29,129 bases of DNA from contig JBIKTM010000067.1 in assembly GCA_044348085.1 (NCBI GenBank), forward strand, positions 1 to 29,129. Direction: 5' to 3'. This stretch comes from Verrucolacustris sp044348085 (GTDB lineage: Bacteria; Verrucomicrobiota; Verrucomicrobiia; Methylacidiphilales; Verrucolacustridaceae). Positions 15,310 through 22,996 of the stretch are shown here, one piece after another; position 1 is the first letter of the stretch; every line of letters starts with the position of its first letter. The notes beneath the pieces were generated by a model. It saw only the letters and a program-made list of their open reading frames with translations, did not search any database and was not told the origin of the DNA. The position numbers were made by a program, and so were the translations under genes.

Positions 15310-16181
15310 AAGATTCTTCATCGCTTTCCGCATTCATCTATAAAACCCTCCATAGCTCAGCGAGGTTTACCGAGACTGAGCGACGGAGGGCCCCCTCAAT
15401 CCCAAAAACCCTTCGAAGCTCAGCAAGGTTTACCGAGACTGAGCGGAGTAGGGCCACCTCTTCGATCGCCCTAATCCTAACCCTGTTGCTAGCGTCTCAA
15501 TGTTTCGCCTGGGACGACGACGACACCGACTCAAACTCCTTCCACCAATCAAACATCCAACATCAAGAATCAAAAATCACCCGCAGCTCAGTCATCGATT
15601 ACGGATACAAAAACACATATCAGGCCAACCCATCCCACCGAACTTCCGTCATCGATTTTGGTGGACCGAAACGGTTGGCCCAAGAAGACACCTACATCGC
15701 CCCCAAACAACTCAGAACCCAGATCCATCAGGATCCAATTGAGAGGCAGAACCATCTCCTTCGGGAGAGCACAGCCTCCCTGCAACGTGAAACCGAAAGG
15801 AGACAGGAGAACAACGCCATTCAACAAGCCAAACAGGACGCCTACTACGCCCAGTTGGATCGAGAGGAGTGTGAGATGGCCGAGTTTCTTGGCGGGGTTT
15901 ACAAAGCGAAGTTCGGGGCCACCACAGGTCGCAACTCAGCCATTACCAGCGAGGGATACATATTCCGTAGTGGCGACAACTTCATCACCCCACGCGGAAT
16001 CTACAGCAAGGATAGGGACATCTATGCCGGACCGGACGGCATCACCACCCAAACAGGCAATCTCTTCTTCGGAAACAACGGGACAACAATCCAGGCAGGC
16101 GGTGCCTATTTTACCGATGGCCGCTCTGGGTACGTCGTTGGCCCCAACTGCCGCAACACCTCCACCTGGCGCTCCCGATGA
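15306..16181 (+). CDS. Secreted repeat protein, long form
   Basis: 291 residues, start coupled by ATGA to the preceding gene. An unusual N-terminal stretch carries two near-identical segments, TLHSSARFTETERRRAPS and TLRSSARFTETERSRATS, which are translations of two REP-like DNA elements. Only after them comes a signal-peptide-like segment (SIALILTLLLASQCFAW). A Gln/Arg-rich helical region follows (about 110-195). The C-terminal part has short turns such as GYIFRSGDNFITPRG, IYAGPDGITTQTG and GTTIQAGGAYFTDGRSG, probably a small beta-solenoid. It matches the minus-strand proteins at 26161 and 27749 over the EM-F-VY...TPRG...PDG stretch, so all belong to one family. Function unknown; secreted or periplasmic location is inferred. 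Confidence 0.65.
   Translation: MKDSSSLSAFIYKTLHSSARFTETERRRAPSIPKTLRSSARFTETERSRATSSIALILTLLLASQCFAWDDDDTDSNSFHQSNIQHQESKITRSSVIDYGYKNTYQANPSHRTSVIDFGGPKRLAQEDTYIAPKQLRTQIHQDPIERQNHLLRESTASLQRETERRQENNAIQQAKQDAYYAQLDREECEMAEFLGGVYKAKFGATTGRNSAITSEGYIFRSGDNFITPRGIYSKDRDIYAGPDGITTQTGNLFFGNNGTTIQAGGAYFTDGRSGYVVGPNCRNTSTWRSR
15346..15393. repeat. REP-like palindromic element, copy 2 (inside a gene)
   Basis: CCCTCCATAGCTCAGCGAGG...CGAGACTGAGCGACGGAGGGCC. Inverted-repeat ends CCCTCC / GGAGGG. It lies in frame in the 5' coding part of the secreted repeat protein. Confidence 0.75.
15409..15455. repeat. REP-like palindromic element, copy 3 (inside a gene)
   Basis: CCCTTCGAAGCTCAGCAAGG...CGAGACTGAGCGGAGTAGGGCC. 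Tandem to copy 2 with the same reading frame, giving a repeated peptide in the protein. Confidence 0.75.
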
Positions 16182-16216
16182 ATATCTTTATCTCTAAAAT
16201 CCGCCCGCCGCGGGCG

Positions 16217-16262
16217 CCCTTCGAAGCTCCTCCGCGAAGCGGGATAGGAGCGTAGTAGGGCC
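16217..16262. repeat. REP-like palindromic element, copy 4 (variant centre)
   Basis: GCCCTTCGAAGCTCCTCCGC...GGAGCGTAGTAGGGCC. Ends match the family while the centre (GCGAAGC) differs. Confidence 0.65.
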
Positions 16263-16302
16263 ATAACCCCTTAATCCCTTCTTAATCCCCTTCCACCTTA
16301 AA

Positions 16303-16350
16303 CCCTCCGAAGCTCAGCGAGCCTGCCGAGACTGAGCGAAGGAGGGCCCC
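16303..16350. repeat. REP-like palindromic element, copy 5
   Basis: CCCTCCGAAGCTCAGCGAGC...CGAGACTGAGCGAAGGAGGGCC. The best-formed copy, with complementary ends able to form a long hairpin. Confidence 0.75.
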
Positions 16351-16395
16351 TTCCCCACCATTGACATCCCTCCCCTTGAGATCGAAACTCAACCC

Positions 16396-16596
16396 ATGAA
16401 AGTCGAAGTCGAACGAGAACAAGACGGCCGGTGGATCGCTGAAGTCCCCGTAATTTCTGGGGCCATGGCCTACGGTGCCACCCGGGATGAAGCGGTCTCC
16501 AAGGTCGAGGCTCTCGTCCTCCGCATCCTCGCCGATCGCCTGGAACACGGCGAACCCTCCCCCGAAGTCTCGGAAGTCTTTAGCCTCGCGGCATGA
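16396..16596 (+). CDS. hicB: HicB-type antitoxin (module 1)
   Basis: 66 residues. The VEVEREQDGRWIAEVPVISG strand pair and the GATRDEAVSKVEALVLRILA helix form the partially degraded RNase H fold of HicB antitoxins. The short C-terminal tail (EVSEVFSLAA) has no HTH or RHH DNA-binding domain. It should neutralise the following HicA by direct binding. Its stop overlaps the toxin start (ATGA). The antitoxin comes first here, the reverse of the usual hicA-hicB order and of module 2. Confidence 0.8.
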   Translation: MKVEVEREQDGRWIAEVPVISGAMAYGATRDEAVSKVEALVLRILADRLEHGEPSPEVSEVFSLAA

Positions 16597-16805
16597 GCCA
16601 ATGGGGCTCTCAAAAGAGCCGTAGAGTCCTGCAGGCCCTTCTTTCCATCGGTTGGCAGATCAAACGCCAATCCGGCTCCCACAAAGTCCTTTCCCACCCC
16701 AACTACCCTGATTTCGTTTTCGCCTTCCACGAAGGAGTCGAGATCGGCCCCAAAATGCTCTCCCGCATCGCCAAAAAGACCGGCCTCAAACCCGACAACC
16801 TTTAG
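16593..16805 (+). CDS. hicA: HicA-type mRNA interferase toxin (module 1)
   Basis: 70 residues with a double-stranded-RNA-binding-like fold. SRRVLQALLSIGWQIKRQ is helix 1 and strand 1, the catalytic-His motif is SGSHKVLSHP, and GPKMLSRIAKKTGL is the C-terminal helix. HicA proteins cut mRNA during translation. Overlaps the antitoxin gene by 4 nt. The start ATG lies within the antitoxin stop region and seems correct because it retains the conserved first helix. Confidence 0.8.
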   Translation: MSQWGSQKSRRVLQALLSIGWQIKRQSGSHKVLSHPNYPDFVFAFHEGVEIGPKMLSRIAKKTGLKPDNL

Positions 16806-16956
16806 AGCCTTGGGTTGTTGCATTTTGCATCAACTTACCGCTCCTCCTCCGCCGTCATCCTTAACCCCTTAACCCCTTAATCCCTTTCTTCTATGCCCCC
16901 TGTCCCCTCCCGCCTTCCACTTGTCCCCGTGCAGCGGGTTCAGCACGAAGGACGGG
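16806..16956. other. Gap between two convergent HicAB modules
   Basis: Contains a run of the motif TTAACCCCTTAACCCCTTAATCCC at about 16861-16884, also found near 16261, 26130, 26893, 26961 and 27718. No gene or strong terminator hairpin is seen. Confidence 0.5.
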
Positions 16957-17172
16957 TCACCCCACAATCTCGCAAAACGCCGGTTGCGACCGCGGCTGTG
17001 GCACCGGCAGATTCTCCTGCCGTAATCCTTCCAGGTGGAACTCGATCGTCTCCCGCATCCGGCTCTCCGTTTCCTCACGGCTCGCCCCGGTGGCCACACA
17101 GCCGGGCAGGTCTGGGGAGTAAGCGGAAAAGCCAGTCTCCGATGGCTCTAGGATGATGAGATAACGGCTCAT
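16957..17172 (-). CDS. hicB: HicB-type antitoxin (module 2)
   Basis: 71 residues. YLIILEPSETGFSAYSPDLP then GCVATGASREETESRMRETI and a helix to EGLRQENLPVPQPRS are the standard HicB core. It lacks a separate DNA-binding domain at the C-terminus. The ATG overlaps the stop of the upstream HicA gene by 4 nt. It should bind and inhibit that toxin. Confidence 0.85.
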   Translation of the reverse strand: MSRYLIILEPSETGFSAYSPDLPGCVATGASREETESRMRETIEFHLEGLRQENLPVPQPRSQPAFCEIVG

Positions 17173-17360
17173 GGTTGTTTCAGACCCGACTGCTTTAAGA
17201 TACTATTTTGGGTCCCGGGGGCAAGATCGTCACTAGGATGACCCGCCACTGTCACCAGACCCTTCTTGGTCGGATGCTTGTACTGGCTATGGCTCCCCTT
17301 TGTTCGGGCCAAAAACCACCCATTATCCATAAGCTTTTTCAGCATATCCCGTACCTTCAT
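17169..17360 (-). CDS. hicA: HicA-type mRNA interferase toxin (module 2)
   Basis: 63 residues. KVRDMLKKLMDNGWFLARTK, then the catalytic-His motif KGSHSQYKHP, then LVTVAGHPSDDLAPGTQNSI and a final helix. AAGGA lies about 6 nt before the ATG. The upstream GAACCC-N16-GTTTAA box would give a short leader of roughly 30 nt, unlike the three leaderless genes that share this box. Toxin first, antitoxin second: the canonical order. Confidence 0.85.
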   Translation of the reverse strand: MKVRDMLKKLMDNGWFLARTKGSHSQYKHPTKKGLVTVAGHPSDDLAPGTQNSILKQSGLKQP

Positions 17361-17395
17361 GCGATTCCTTCAACAAGATCACTCCCCATCCCATA

Positions 17396-17423
17396 TTAAA
17401 CCGCCGTCCCCCAAAAAGGGTTC
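17396..17423 (-). promoter_or_regulatory. ECF-like promoter of hicAB module 2
   Basis: Minus strand: GAACCC (17423-17418), 16 bases, GTTTAA (17401-17396). A similar flanking stretch (AAAAAAGTTAAAAATGACC upstream) also precedes the ORF6N promoter, so the region was probably duplicated. Confidence 0.6.
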
Positions 17424-17475
17424 GGTCATTTTTAACTTTTTTACATTCACCCATTTCCACCTTCTCACATTCAAA

Positions 17476-17524
17476 CCCTCCATAGCTCCTCCCGAGTCCG
17501 CGAGGTTTGGAGCGACGGAGGGCC
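17476..17524. repeat. REP-like palindromic element, copy 6 (variant centre)
   Basis: CCCTCCATAGCTCCTCCCGA...GGAGCGACGGAGGGCC. It lies between hicA module 2 and the end of the defence operon. Confidence 0.65.
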
Positions 17525-17564
17525 ACCTGTCCCCTTTCACTTACAACCTTTCAGTTTCAGATGA

Positions 17565-17583
17565 TCAAAACGTCGGTGTTTTG
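17565..17583 (-). terminator. Weak hairpin after the defence operon
   Basis: CAAAAC and GTTTTG, 6 bp apart, form a small stem 10 or so bases past the HNH gene stop. No U-tract follows, so termination there is uncertain. Confidence 0.25.
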
Positions 17584-17593
17584 GATTTGAGGA

Positions 17594-18583
17594 TCAACCT
17601 CGAGCCTGAAGCAGAATCGTGTCTCTGTGGTACTCTAAATATTCAGACTGCTTTCGGCTAAACGCACCTGCATTAAAGCTTTCTGACTGAGGGATTCCCA
17701 TTTTAACTAAAGACAGTCGGTCCGCTACGCCCGAAACAATCAAATCCCCACTATTTTTGAAGGATATATATCCCCCATCGAACAAGTGATCGATCGAAGG
17801 GGTAAGCAGAAGCCCATTTTCTCCATCAAGTCGCTCCTTGTTTCCAGAAACTCTCCAAGGCTTGATATGACTAGCGATGAGGTGCTCCGGTCGACTTACT
17901 TTTGTGACCCGACAACATGTTTCGATTGAAGCTACCCTTGCCTTAAACAACCCCTGCCCTCTTCTTGATTTTACAACCTGCTCCTTCTCCGTCTTTGTTA
18001 ATTCAGAATCCTGATCCACCCTGCGCTCTAATTCTCTATCCCAATCATTCAGAATATCCGCGGGAGCCCGTCCAACCTCAACCGCCTCCTCATTGAGCCT
18101 AGAACGCGTTTCCGATTCCTGTACTGCTGCTTGACCCTCTATTCCAATCAGGCCCAACAGTGCATGACCAAAAGAATCCGGTAGTTCTGCCAGGTAGATT
18201 TGATTTCCAGTACCGTCTGCTCGTATTGGTGAATACCTTTCCGGCAACAAAGGGCGGAGTAGATCCATGTGCTGCCTTGGCTCAATCTGCTTAAGTAGAA
18301 CCTTAAACTGAACATCCACCCGCCAGCCAACTTCGTTCCAGCTGGCGCCAGCCGAACCGAACTCTTGAGGCTTTGGACATGTATAGGCCGGGCGTTGAGC
18401 AATCCCAATGGCCATGATCTTTCTACTGCAAAAGGAGAAAACAATATCTCCACGGGCCACCTCCCGCATCGTCTCATAAAAATGGTTTGTGGATTCATCC
18501 CGATTCACTTTGGGAGACCACATATATCCCCCCGGCACTTCGTGATCGAAGGTCTGGTTTTGGCTAACCCACCAGAACTTCAT
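17594..18583 (-). CDS. HNH endonuclease with EVE/PUA-like N-terminal domain
   Basis: 329 residues. Residues 1-100 (MKFWWVSQNQTFDHEV, GGYMWSPKVNR, EVARGDIVFSFCSRKIMAIG) look like an EVE/PUA-type domain, a fold that in restriction proteins reads modified bases. Residues about 218-275 (LIASHIKPWRVSG, NGLLLTPSIDHLFDGGYISF) are an HNH nuclease core with His239, Asn256 and His266. The pairing fits a modification-dependent (type IV-like) restriction enzyme that cuts DNA carrying foreign modified bases. It is the last gene of the type I restriction operon and starts 17 nt after the small unknown protein, so it may guard against phage DNA that escapes the type I system. Domain calls are by motif only. 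Confidence 0.75.
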   Translation of the reverse strand: MKFWWVSQNQTFDHEVPGGYMWSPKVNRDESTNHFYETMREVARGDIVFSFCSRKIMAIGIAQRPAYTCPKPQEFGSAGASWNEVGWRVDVQFKVLLKQIEPRQHMDLLRPLLPERYSPIRADGTGNQIYLAELPDSFGHALLGLIGIEGQAAVQESETRSRLNEEAVEVGRAPADILNDWDRELERRVDQDSELTKTEKEQVVKSRRGQGLFKARVASIETCCRVTKVSRPEHLIASHIKPWRVSGNKERLDGENGLLLTPSIDHLFDGGYISFKNSGDLIVSGVADRLSLVKMGIPQSESFNAGAFSRKQSEYLEYHRDTILLQARG

Positions 18584-18600
18584 TTAATAAGCTTCTTCTT

Positions 18601-18999
18601 TCATAGATTTTCAAGTTTTGGCTCAAGAAGTTCAAACGGAATAATGCTTCGGATGGTTCGGCACTGCGTTGCCATCTTGGGGTCATTGGCTTTAATGACT
18701 GCATCGTATGCATTTCTTATAAGTTCGATTGAGATCCGTAGTGCCTCGGGCAAATAAAGCAGCATTGGTGAACACATAATATGGTTGTAGATGTATTTTG
18801 CATCACGTCCGGCGTGAGTTTTCCTTTGGTAAAATCCGGGGCCATCGTAATCGCCCAGCCACCCCAACCAGTGCTCTTTTTGGCTTTTGTACCATGGATC
18901 CCGATTGATGGCTAAAAGCGGATGGGCTTCCAGCTTTTGACTATACTCACCCTGCTTAGGAAGCTTCTCAATGACTGCCCTCAGTCCCTTAGCATCCAT
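18601..18999 (-). CDS. Small unknown protein in the defence operon
   Basis: 132 residues from the ATG at 18999, which follows GAGGAAG by about 6 nt and starts 2 nt after the GIY-YIG stop. An upstream start at 19032 would overlap that gene by 31 nt and is less likely. The sequence has a conserved-looking core (KLEAHPLLAINRDPWYKSQK, HWLGWLGDYDGPGFYQRKTH) and a helical C-terminal half (ALRISIELIRNAYDAVIKAN). I do not recognise the family. Being locked into the operon it may be an accessory factor of the nucleases. Confidence 0.65.
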   Translation of the reverse strand: MDAKGLRAVIEKLPKQGEYSQKLEAHPLLAINRDPWYKSQKEHWLGWLGDYDGPGFYQRKTHAGRDAKYIYNHIMCSPMLLYLPEALRISIELIRNAYDAVIKANDPKMATQCRTIRSIIPFELLEPKLENL

Positions 19000-19001
19000 A
19001 A

Positions 19002-19649
19002 TCACTTCCTCAAATGATCCACTGTTGCCCAATCCCCTGGTGCTCGTTGGTATTTCCAGAAGATCCAGCCGTTTGCTGCCCCTTTTACGACCTTACCGGC
19101 TGCAGCTGACGGTGATTCATAAACCCTTCTTTTATATCTAACTTTCCCGCCTTTAAGCAGGAGTGCCCGGAACACTTTCCCTTTGTACCACGCTTTCAGC
19201 TTCGTTCTTCGAAGCTTGCTTCCTCTGCCCTGGGATAGGGACTTTCTCGGCTTATCCCCAAAAAGAAGGGCTACCTCATAATTTAGCCGGTCTTTCACAT
19301 CCCGGGCAAAACGGCGCCGGATGTCTTCAGACTTTGGAAACTTCCCTTTTTGTTTATTCCCTTTGGGCTGAACGATTCTAAGAATCAGAGACTCCAGTTC
19401 CCTTAGATGCTGCTCCCCGATGGTTAGGTAGACGCTGAACCTATCCCAGGAACTGCCATGGCGATCATGGAGATGGCTTTTCAGCCGCGAGCGCAGATTC
19501 TTTGCCAGACCCACGTAGTAGAGCTTCTCTTTTCGATAAAGGGCGTAGACCCCGTTTCTACGCCGAACGTACTGTTTGATGATCTTCTGATGCTTTTCCA
19601 AAGCATCACGGGAGATGTTTTCTAGGTGTTGGCAGACGAGGTGGTTCAT
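19002..19649 (-). CDS. GIY-YIG nuclease with C-terminal RAMA/DUF4357-like domain
   Basis: 215 residues. The catalytic core shows GVYALY (33-38), YYVGLA (44-49), Arg53/Arg55 and an ELESLILRIVQPKGNKQKG segment with the metal-binding Glu. The C-terminal part (about 155-205) reads FRALLLKGGKVRYKRRVYES, then SPSAAAGKVVKGAANGWIFW. This resembles RAMA or DUF4357 domains, which are attached to restriction enzymes and methylases and may read modified DNA. Its ATG overlaps the stop of the HEPN-motif gene (ATGA). A nuclease that cuts foreign or modified DNA is likely; other GIY-YIG roles (repair, homing) cannot be excluded. Confidence 0.75.
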   Translation of the reverse strand: MNHLVCQHLENISRDALEKHQKIIKQYVRRRNGVYALYRKEKLYYVGLAKNLRSRLKSHLHDRHGSSWDRFSVYLTIGEQHLRELESLILRIVQPKGNKQKGKFPKSEDIRRRFARDVKDRLNYEVALLFGDKPRKSLSQGRGSKLRRTKLKAWYKGKVFRALLLKGGKVRYKRRVYESPSAAAGKVVKGAANGWIFWKYQRAPGDWATVDHLRK

Positions 19650-20203
19650 TTTACATCTTCCATACTCATAGAGTACGATCGGGCTCCTTCATTAAGAACC
19701 AAGGGATCTGGCTTGTTTCGCTTTGAGTTAAATAACTCAATAACCTCTTTAACAACGGAATAGTCTTTTTGCACGTCTTGTATAGTAATAGTTTCATGTG
19801 AGAATATTTTCCACATATCATTAAACTTTGGCTCGTCTTTAGTTATTACAGTTTCAGTCCTTACCATGGTCTTGCCATGAGCCATGTCATTTCGAAATAT
19901 TCTCAACGAGGATATATGTGAAAGTAATACGCCATCGAGAAGGCCTTCCATGTGAAGGGCTTCGAGAACGGCCTTGATTTTATTGTTAAAGGGAGATCGC
20001 TCATGGTCATCCCATTTCTTTACCTCCTCACGACCTATATGATTTACATACGCTTCCAAAGTAAAAAAGCTGAAGACCTTTGCCGCTTGTAAAAGCAAAA
20101 GTCGTCCATCTTCGGATTTTTCAGCCATACGCAAAAGAGATCGGCCAGTATTAAGGAAAGCTGCGTAAGTTTTACACGTATACTGATAATCCACTTTGTG
20201 CAT
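19646..20203 (-). CDS. HEPN-motif protein in the type I restriction operon
   Basis: 185 residues from the ATG at 20203, 4 nt after the HsdS stop. A longer start at 20299 lies inside hsdS and is rejected. It is all-helical, and RIFRNDMAHGKTM holds Arg104-N-D-M-A-His109. This fits the Rx4-6H signature of HEPN ribonucleases, which cut RNA in toxin-antitoxin, abortive-infection and anticodon-nuclease systems. A nearby LLLLQAAKVFSFFTLEAYVN helix suits the four-helix HEPN bundle. The stop overlaps the GIY-YIG start. An RNase tucked between hsdS and a DNA nuclease recalls the PrrC/RloC idea, where failure of restriction triggers RNA cutting, but this protein lacks the NTPase domain of those enzymes. 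Confidence 0.6.
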   Translation of the reverse strand: MHKVDYQYTCKTYAAFLNTGRSLLRMAEKSEDGRLLLLQAAKVFSFFTLEAYVNHIGREEVKKWDDHERSPFNNKIKAVLEALHMEGLLDGVLLSHISSLRIFRNDMAHGKTMVRTETVITKDEPKFNDMWKIFSHETITIQDVQKDYSVVKEVIELFNSKRNKPDPLVLNEGARSYSMSMEDVK

Positions 20204-20207
20204 GAGA

Positions 20208-21554
20208 TTAAGATGTTTTTGAGAATGCTTCTTTGAGGACGGCTTGGAGGAGGTGGGCGGCATGGGTACGGGCGTGCTCAATCTCCACTTCCAGCGCACG
20301 GCACGTCGCCATCAGCCCCTCTACCCGCTCCACGATTGCGGTTTGTTCGGGCAGTGGTGGGAGGCAGATGGGTTTCAGGTAGAGATCATCTCGCGTCACG
20401 TTGTTCATCGATGTCGATTTGCCCATTCCAAGTCCCGCGAAATAGGCTCGCGCTTGAGCTGACTCGTTATGTAGCGCGACATACTTCTTGTCCGCGCCAT
20501 CCATTAAGACAACGCGGATTGTCTTGTCGGAGAGCAAGAGGTTTCGGTCGCACGCATGAACGATGGCGCACTTGCCGGCAAGGCCCTTCGATCCGCTGGC
20601 CCGGCAAAAGATTAGATCATCGACAACAACCTGTGCCGACAAATCATCAGGCGGAGTTGCGCGCCAGAACTTGTTTTCTCGTTCGAGGAATTTTCCAGAG
20701 GTGATCGCGCTCGTCTTGATGACACCCCATTCCTGGGCAGTGACTTCACGCTCCTCGCATTTGAAACTACTGCCTGCTTCATAAGCCTTTGCCAGTTCGC
20801 CAAAGCGGCACCACTCCCAGCTTTTCGGAATCTCAAAGGGGATTTCAGCGGGGGTGATTTTGGGCAGGGGCTTTTCGGGGCGGAGTTTCTTGGCGGCGAT
20901 GAGGCGGACTTTCTCGGATTGGATGCGCTGGATGAGCTGGCTCGCGGGTTCCACGTCCGGGTGGGCGCCACGCCAGTCGTCGGTCAGCTTGCCCTGAATC
21001 GCCTCCTGCAGGATAGCTTGCTTGAGTTTGGCGAGCAGGAGTTCCTGCCGCGTGATCTCATGCTGTGTGATACTGATTTTGGCACGCGCCTGATTGATGC
21101 GCTGGATGAGCGCGTGCTGCTCGGGGAGATCGGGAAGATAAACATCGTAGTTAAGGAAGAAGGTCTCATCGACGGGTTTTCGATTTGTTGTGCCCTTACT
21201 CGCCTTCCTGCAAGCATTCAAAAACACCGGCGACTGAAGAAAGACATTAAAGAATTCAGGTTCGACCTCGTTTTCATTAATGTGAAAGGCGAGAAAGCTG
21301 TTTGTGACGACAGCGCCATCAAGTTCTTCCGGAACAATTCCAAATGCTCCGTTGCGGGCATCTATCTTGCTTAACAAAAACTGCCCGGGCGTGACTCTAA
21401 ATTGATCTTTCGTTCCGATTGTTGCTCCGTCTTGAATGCGGCGGAGCACAACACCTTTGTAATTCATCCGAACTGTAACCTGCTTGTAAAGCTGCCCATT
21501 TTGAATCTCCACGCGATCTTTGACACGAGTGAGTAAGTCCCGAATACGCTTCAT
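20208..21554 (-). CDS. hsdS: Type I restriction-modification specificity subunit HsdS
   Basis: 448 residues with the usual two halves. Target-recognition domain 1 is about 1-130, a conserved helical spacer follows (LPDLPEQHALIQRINQARAK, near 140-200), target-recognition domain 2 is about 235-390, and the second conserved helix is LPPLPEQTAIVERVEGLMAT (near 395-445). HsdS reads the bipartite DNA target and ties HsdM and HsdR together. Start ATG overlaps the hsdM stop (ATGA). The recognition sequence cannot be inferred. Confidence 0.9.
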   Translation of the reverse strand: MKRIRDLLTRVKDRVEIQNGQLYKQVTVRMNYKGVVLRRIQDGATIGTKDQFRVTPGQFLLSKIDARNGAFGIVPEELDGAVVTNSFLAFHINENEVEPEFFNVFLQSPVFLNACRKASKGTTNRKPVDETFFLNYDVYLPDLPEQHALIQRINQARAKISITQHEITRQELLLAKLKQAILQEAIQGKLTDDWRGAHPDVEPASQLIQRIQSEKVRLIAAKKLRPEKPLPKITPAEIPFEIPKSWEWCRFGELAKAYEAGSSFKCEEREVTAQEWGVIKTSAITSGKFLERENKFWRATPPDDLSAQVVVDDLIFCRASGSKGLAGKCAIVHACDRNLLLSDKTIRVVLMDGADKKYVALHNESAQARAYFAGLGMGKSTSMNNVTRDDLYLKPICLPPLPEQTAIVERVEGLMATCRALEVEIEHARTHAAHLLQAVLKEAFSKTS

Positions 21555-22990
21555 TTGTCGGCGTAGCGTTGTTTTAACGCATTGAGCGCGTGAGTCACAC
21601 GCTCAATGGAATTGGCGAACTCGGTTAGGCACTCGGAAACTGACATCTCGCTCTCAACGACAGACGAATTCGGATTCTTCACATCCAGATCAAAGCCCTT
21701 CTTCAAATCGCCGACCTTCACCTTCCACGCGAGGTCGCTTTCCTCGCGTTTGTCCCACCACTTGATGAGCGGTGCGAACTCATCGAACTGGATGGCTTTG
21801 GTTTTTGAGTAGCTCTTTTGCCCCTCGGGCAAGCGGTGCTCCCAATACCAGATTTCCTTCGTGGGGGTGCCTTTTTGAAAGAAGAGCAGGTTGGTGGAGA
21901 CTGTGGCGGGGTGAAAGGTAGACTGCGGAAGGCGAATGATGGTGTGTAGGTTGCAGTCGGTAAGTAGTTTCTCGCGGATGCGCTCCTTGTAGCCGTCTCC
22001 CGTGATGCAACCGTCGGGGAGTACAATTGCGCAGCGTCCACCCGACTTGAGCAACTGGATCATGAGGATAACGAAGAGGTCGGCGGATTCGCGACAGCGG
22101 AAGGATTGCGGGAAGTTAGTCTCTACGCCGGCAGCAATGCCTGCGCCGAACGGCGGATTGGCAAGGATCACATCCACCTGCTGCTTCGGGCCAATGGAGT
22201 TGTACTCGGTCTTGAGACTGTCCTGGTAATGGTAGTCGGGCACATCCATGCCGTGGAGTATAAGGTTGGTGAGGCCGAGGACGTAAGCGACGGGTTTGTA
22301 CTCCCAGCCTGTGATGGACTTCTGAAGCACGGCTTCGTCGTCTAAAGTATGGACTTCCTTTGCACGGATAAAATCAATGGCGGCACTCAAGAAGCCGCCC
22401 GTGCCGGCGGCAGGGTCGAGGACGCGCTGGCCGAGCTTGGGCGCGGTCATTTGGGTCATCAACTGCGTTATGGCGCGTGGGGTATAGTATTCACCCTTGT
22501 TGCCGGCGTCGCGCAACTCGATAAGGATGGATTCGTAAATCGTGCCGAAAATGTGGCGGTCATCGGAATTGTTGAAGTCAAATCCGTTGAGCTGGTTTAT
22601 CACCTTACGCATGGCGTAGCCGGACTTCATGAAGTTGTTCGAGCCGTCGAAGACTTCACGGACGATGCCAGCGCGCTGCGGTGCGTTAGGGGATTTCAAT
22701 TCGCGCAGGCAGGCGAACAGACCAGTGCGGGCGTCGTTGATGAATTCGAGGAGTTCGTCGCCAGTGATGCCCTCAGGGTTGGCGGCCCAGGTACGCCACT
22801 GAAATTTCTCGGGGATGACAGACTTGTAGCCTTTGCGAATGAGTTCGAGCTCTTGATCTTTGTCATCGATGATTTTTAGAAATAGCATCCAACCGAGCTG
22901 TTCGAGGCGTTGGGCGTCACCTGAGATGCCCTGATCTTCGTTCCGCATGATGTTGCGGACGTTTTTGATGATGGATGAGATGTTTGGCAT
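21551..22990 (-). CDS. hsdM: Type I restriction-modification methyltransferase HsdM
   Basis: 479 residues. N-terminal helical HsdM domain, then the SAM-binding motif DPAAGTGGFLSAA (192-204) and the catalytic NPPF (278-281) of gamma-class N6-adenine methyltransferases. RAITQLM and GEYYTP (about 167-172) are also typical. It methylates adenine in the HsdS target to protect host DNA and forms the M2S core. It starts 6 nt after the HsdR stop and overlaps hsdS by 4 nt. Confidence 0.95.
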   Translation of the reverse strand: MPNISSIIKNVRNIMRNEDQGISGDAQRLEQLGWMLFLKIIDDKDQELELIRKGYKSVIPEKFQWRTWAANPEGITGDELLEFINDARTGLFACLRELKSPNAPQRAGIVREVFDGSNNFMKSGYAMRKVINQLNGFDFNNSDDRHIFGTIYESILIELRDAGNKGEYYTPRAITQLMTQMTAPKLGQRVLDPAAGTGGFLSAAIDFIRAKEVHTLDDEAVLQKSITGWEYKPVAYVLGLTNLILHGMDVPDYHYQDSLKTEYNSIGPKQQVDVILANPPFGAGIAAGVETNFPQSFRCRESADLFVILMIQLLKSGGRCAIVLPDGCITGDGYKERIREKLLTDCNLHTIIRLPQSTFHPATVSTNLLFFQKGTPTKEIWYWEHRLPEGQKSYSKTKAIQFDEFAPLIKWWDKREESDLAWKVKVGDLKKGFDLDVKNPNSSVVESEMSVSECLTEFANSIERVTHALNALKQRYADK

Positions 22991-22996
22991 AAGACT

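Larger units (their letters stand above)
16182..16395. other. Intergenic stretch with two REP-like copies
   Basis: Between the secreted protein and the first HicB gene. It holds copies 4 and 5 of the REP-like family and the recurring CCATAACCCCTTAATCCCTT motif at about 16261-16281. No gene is apparent. Confidence 0.6.

Noticed and set aside
15346..17524. Regularly spaced repeats as a CRISPR array
   Set aside because: The repeats are unevenly spaced, lie partly inside genes, vary in their centres and have no uniform spacers; no cas genes are present.
20204..20299. The longer start of the HEPN-motif gene
   Set aside because: It would lie inside the conserved end of HsdS; the ATG at 20203 just after the HsdS stop fits the operon better.
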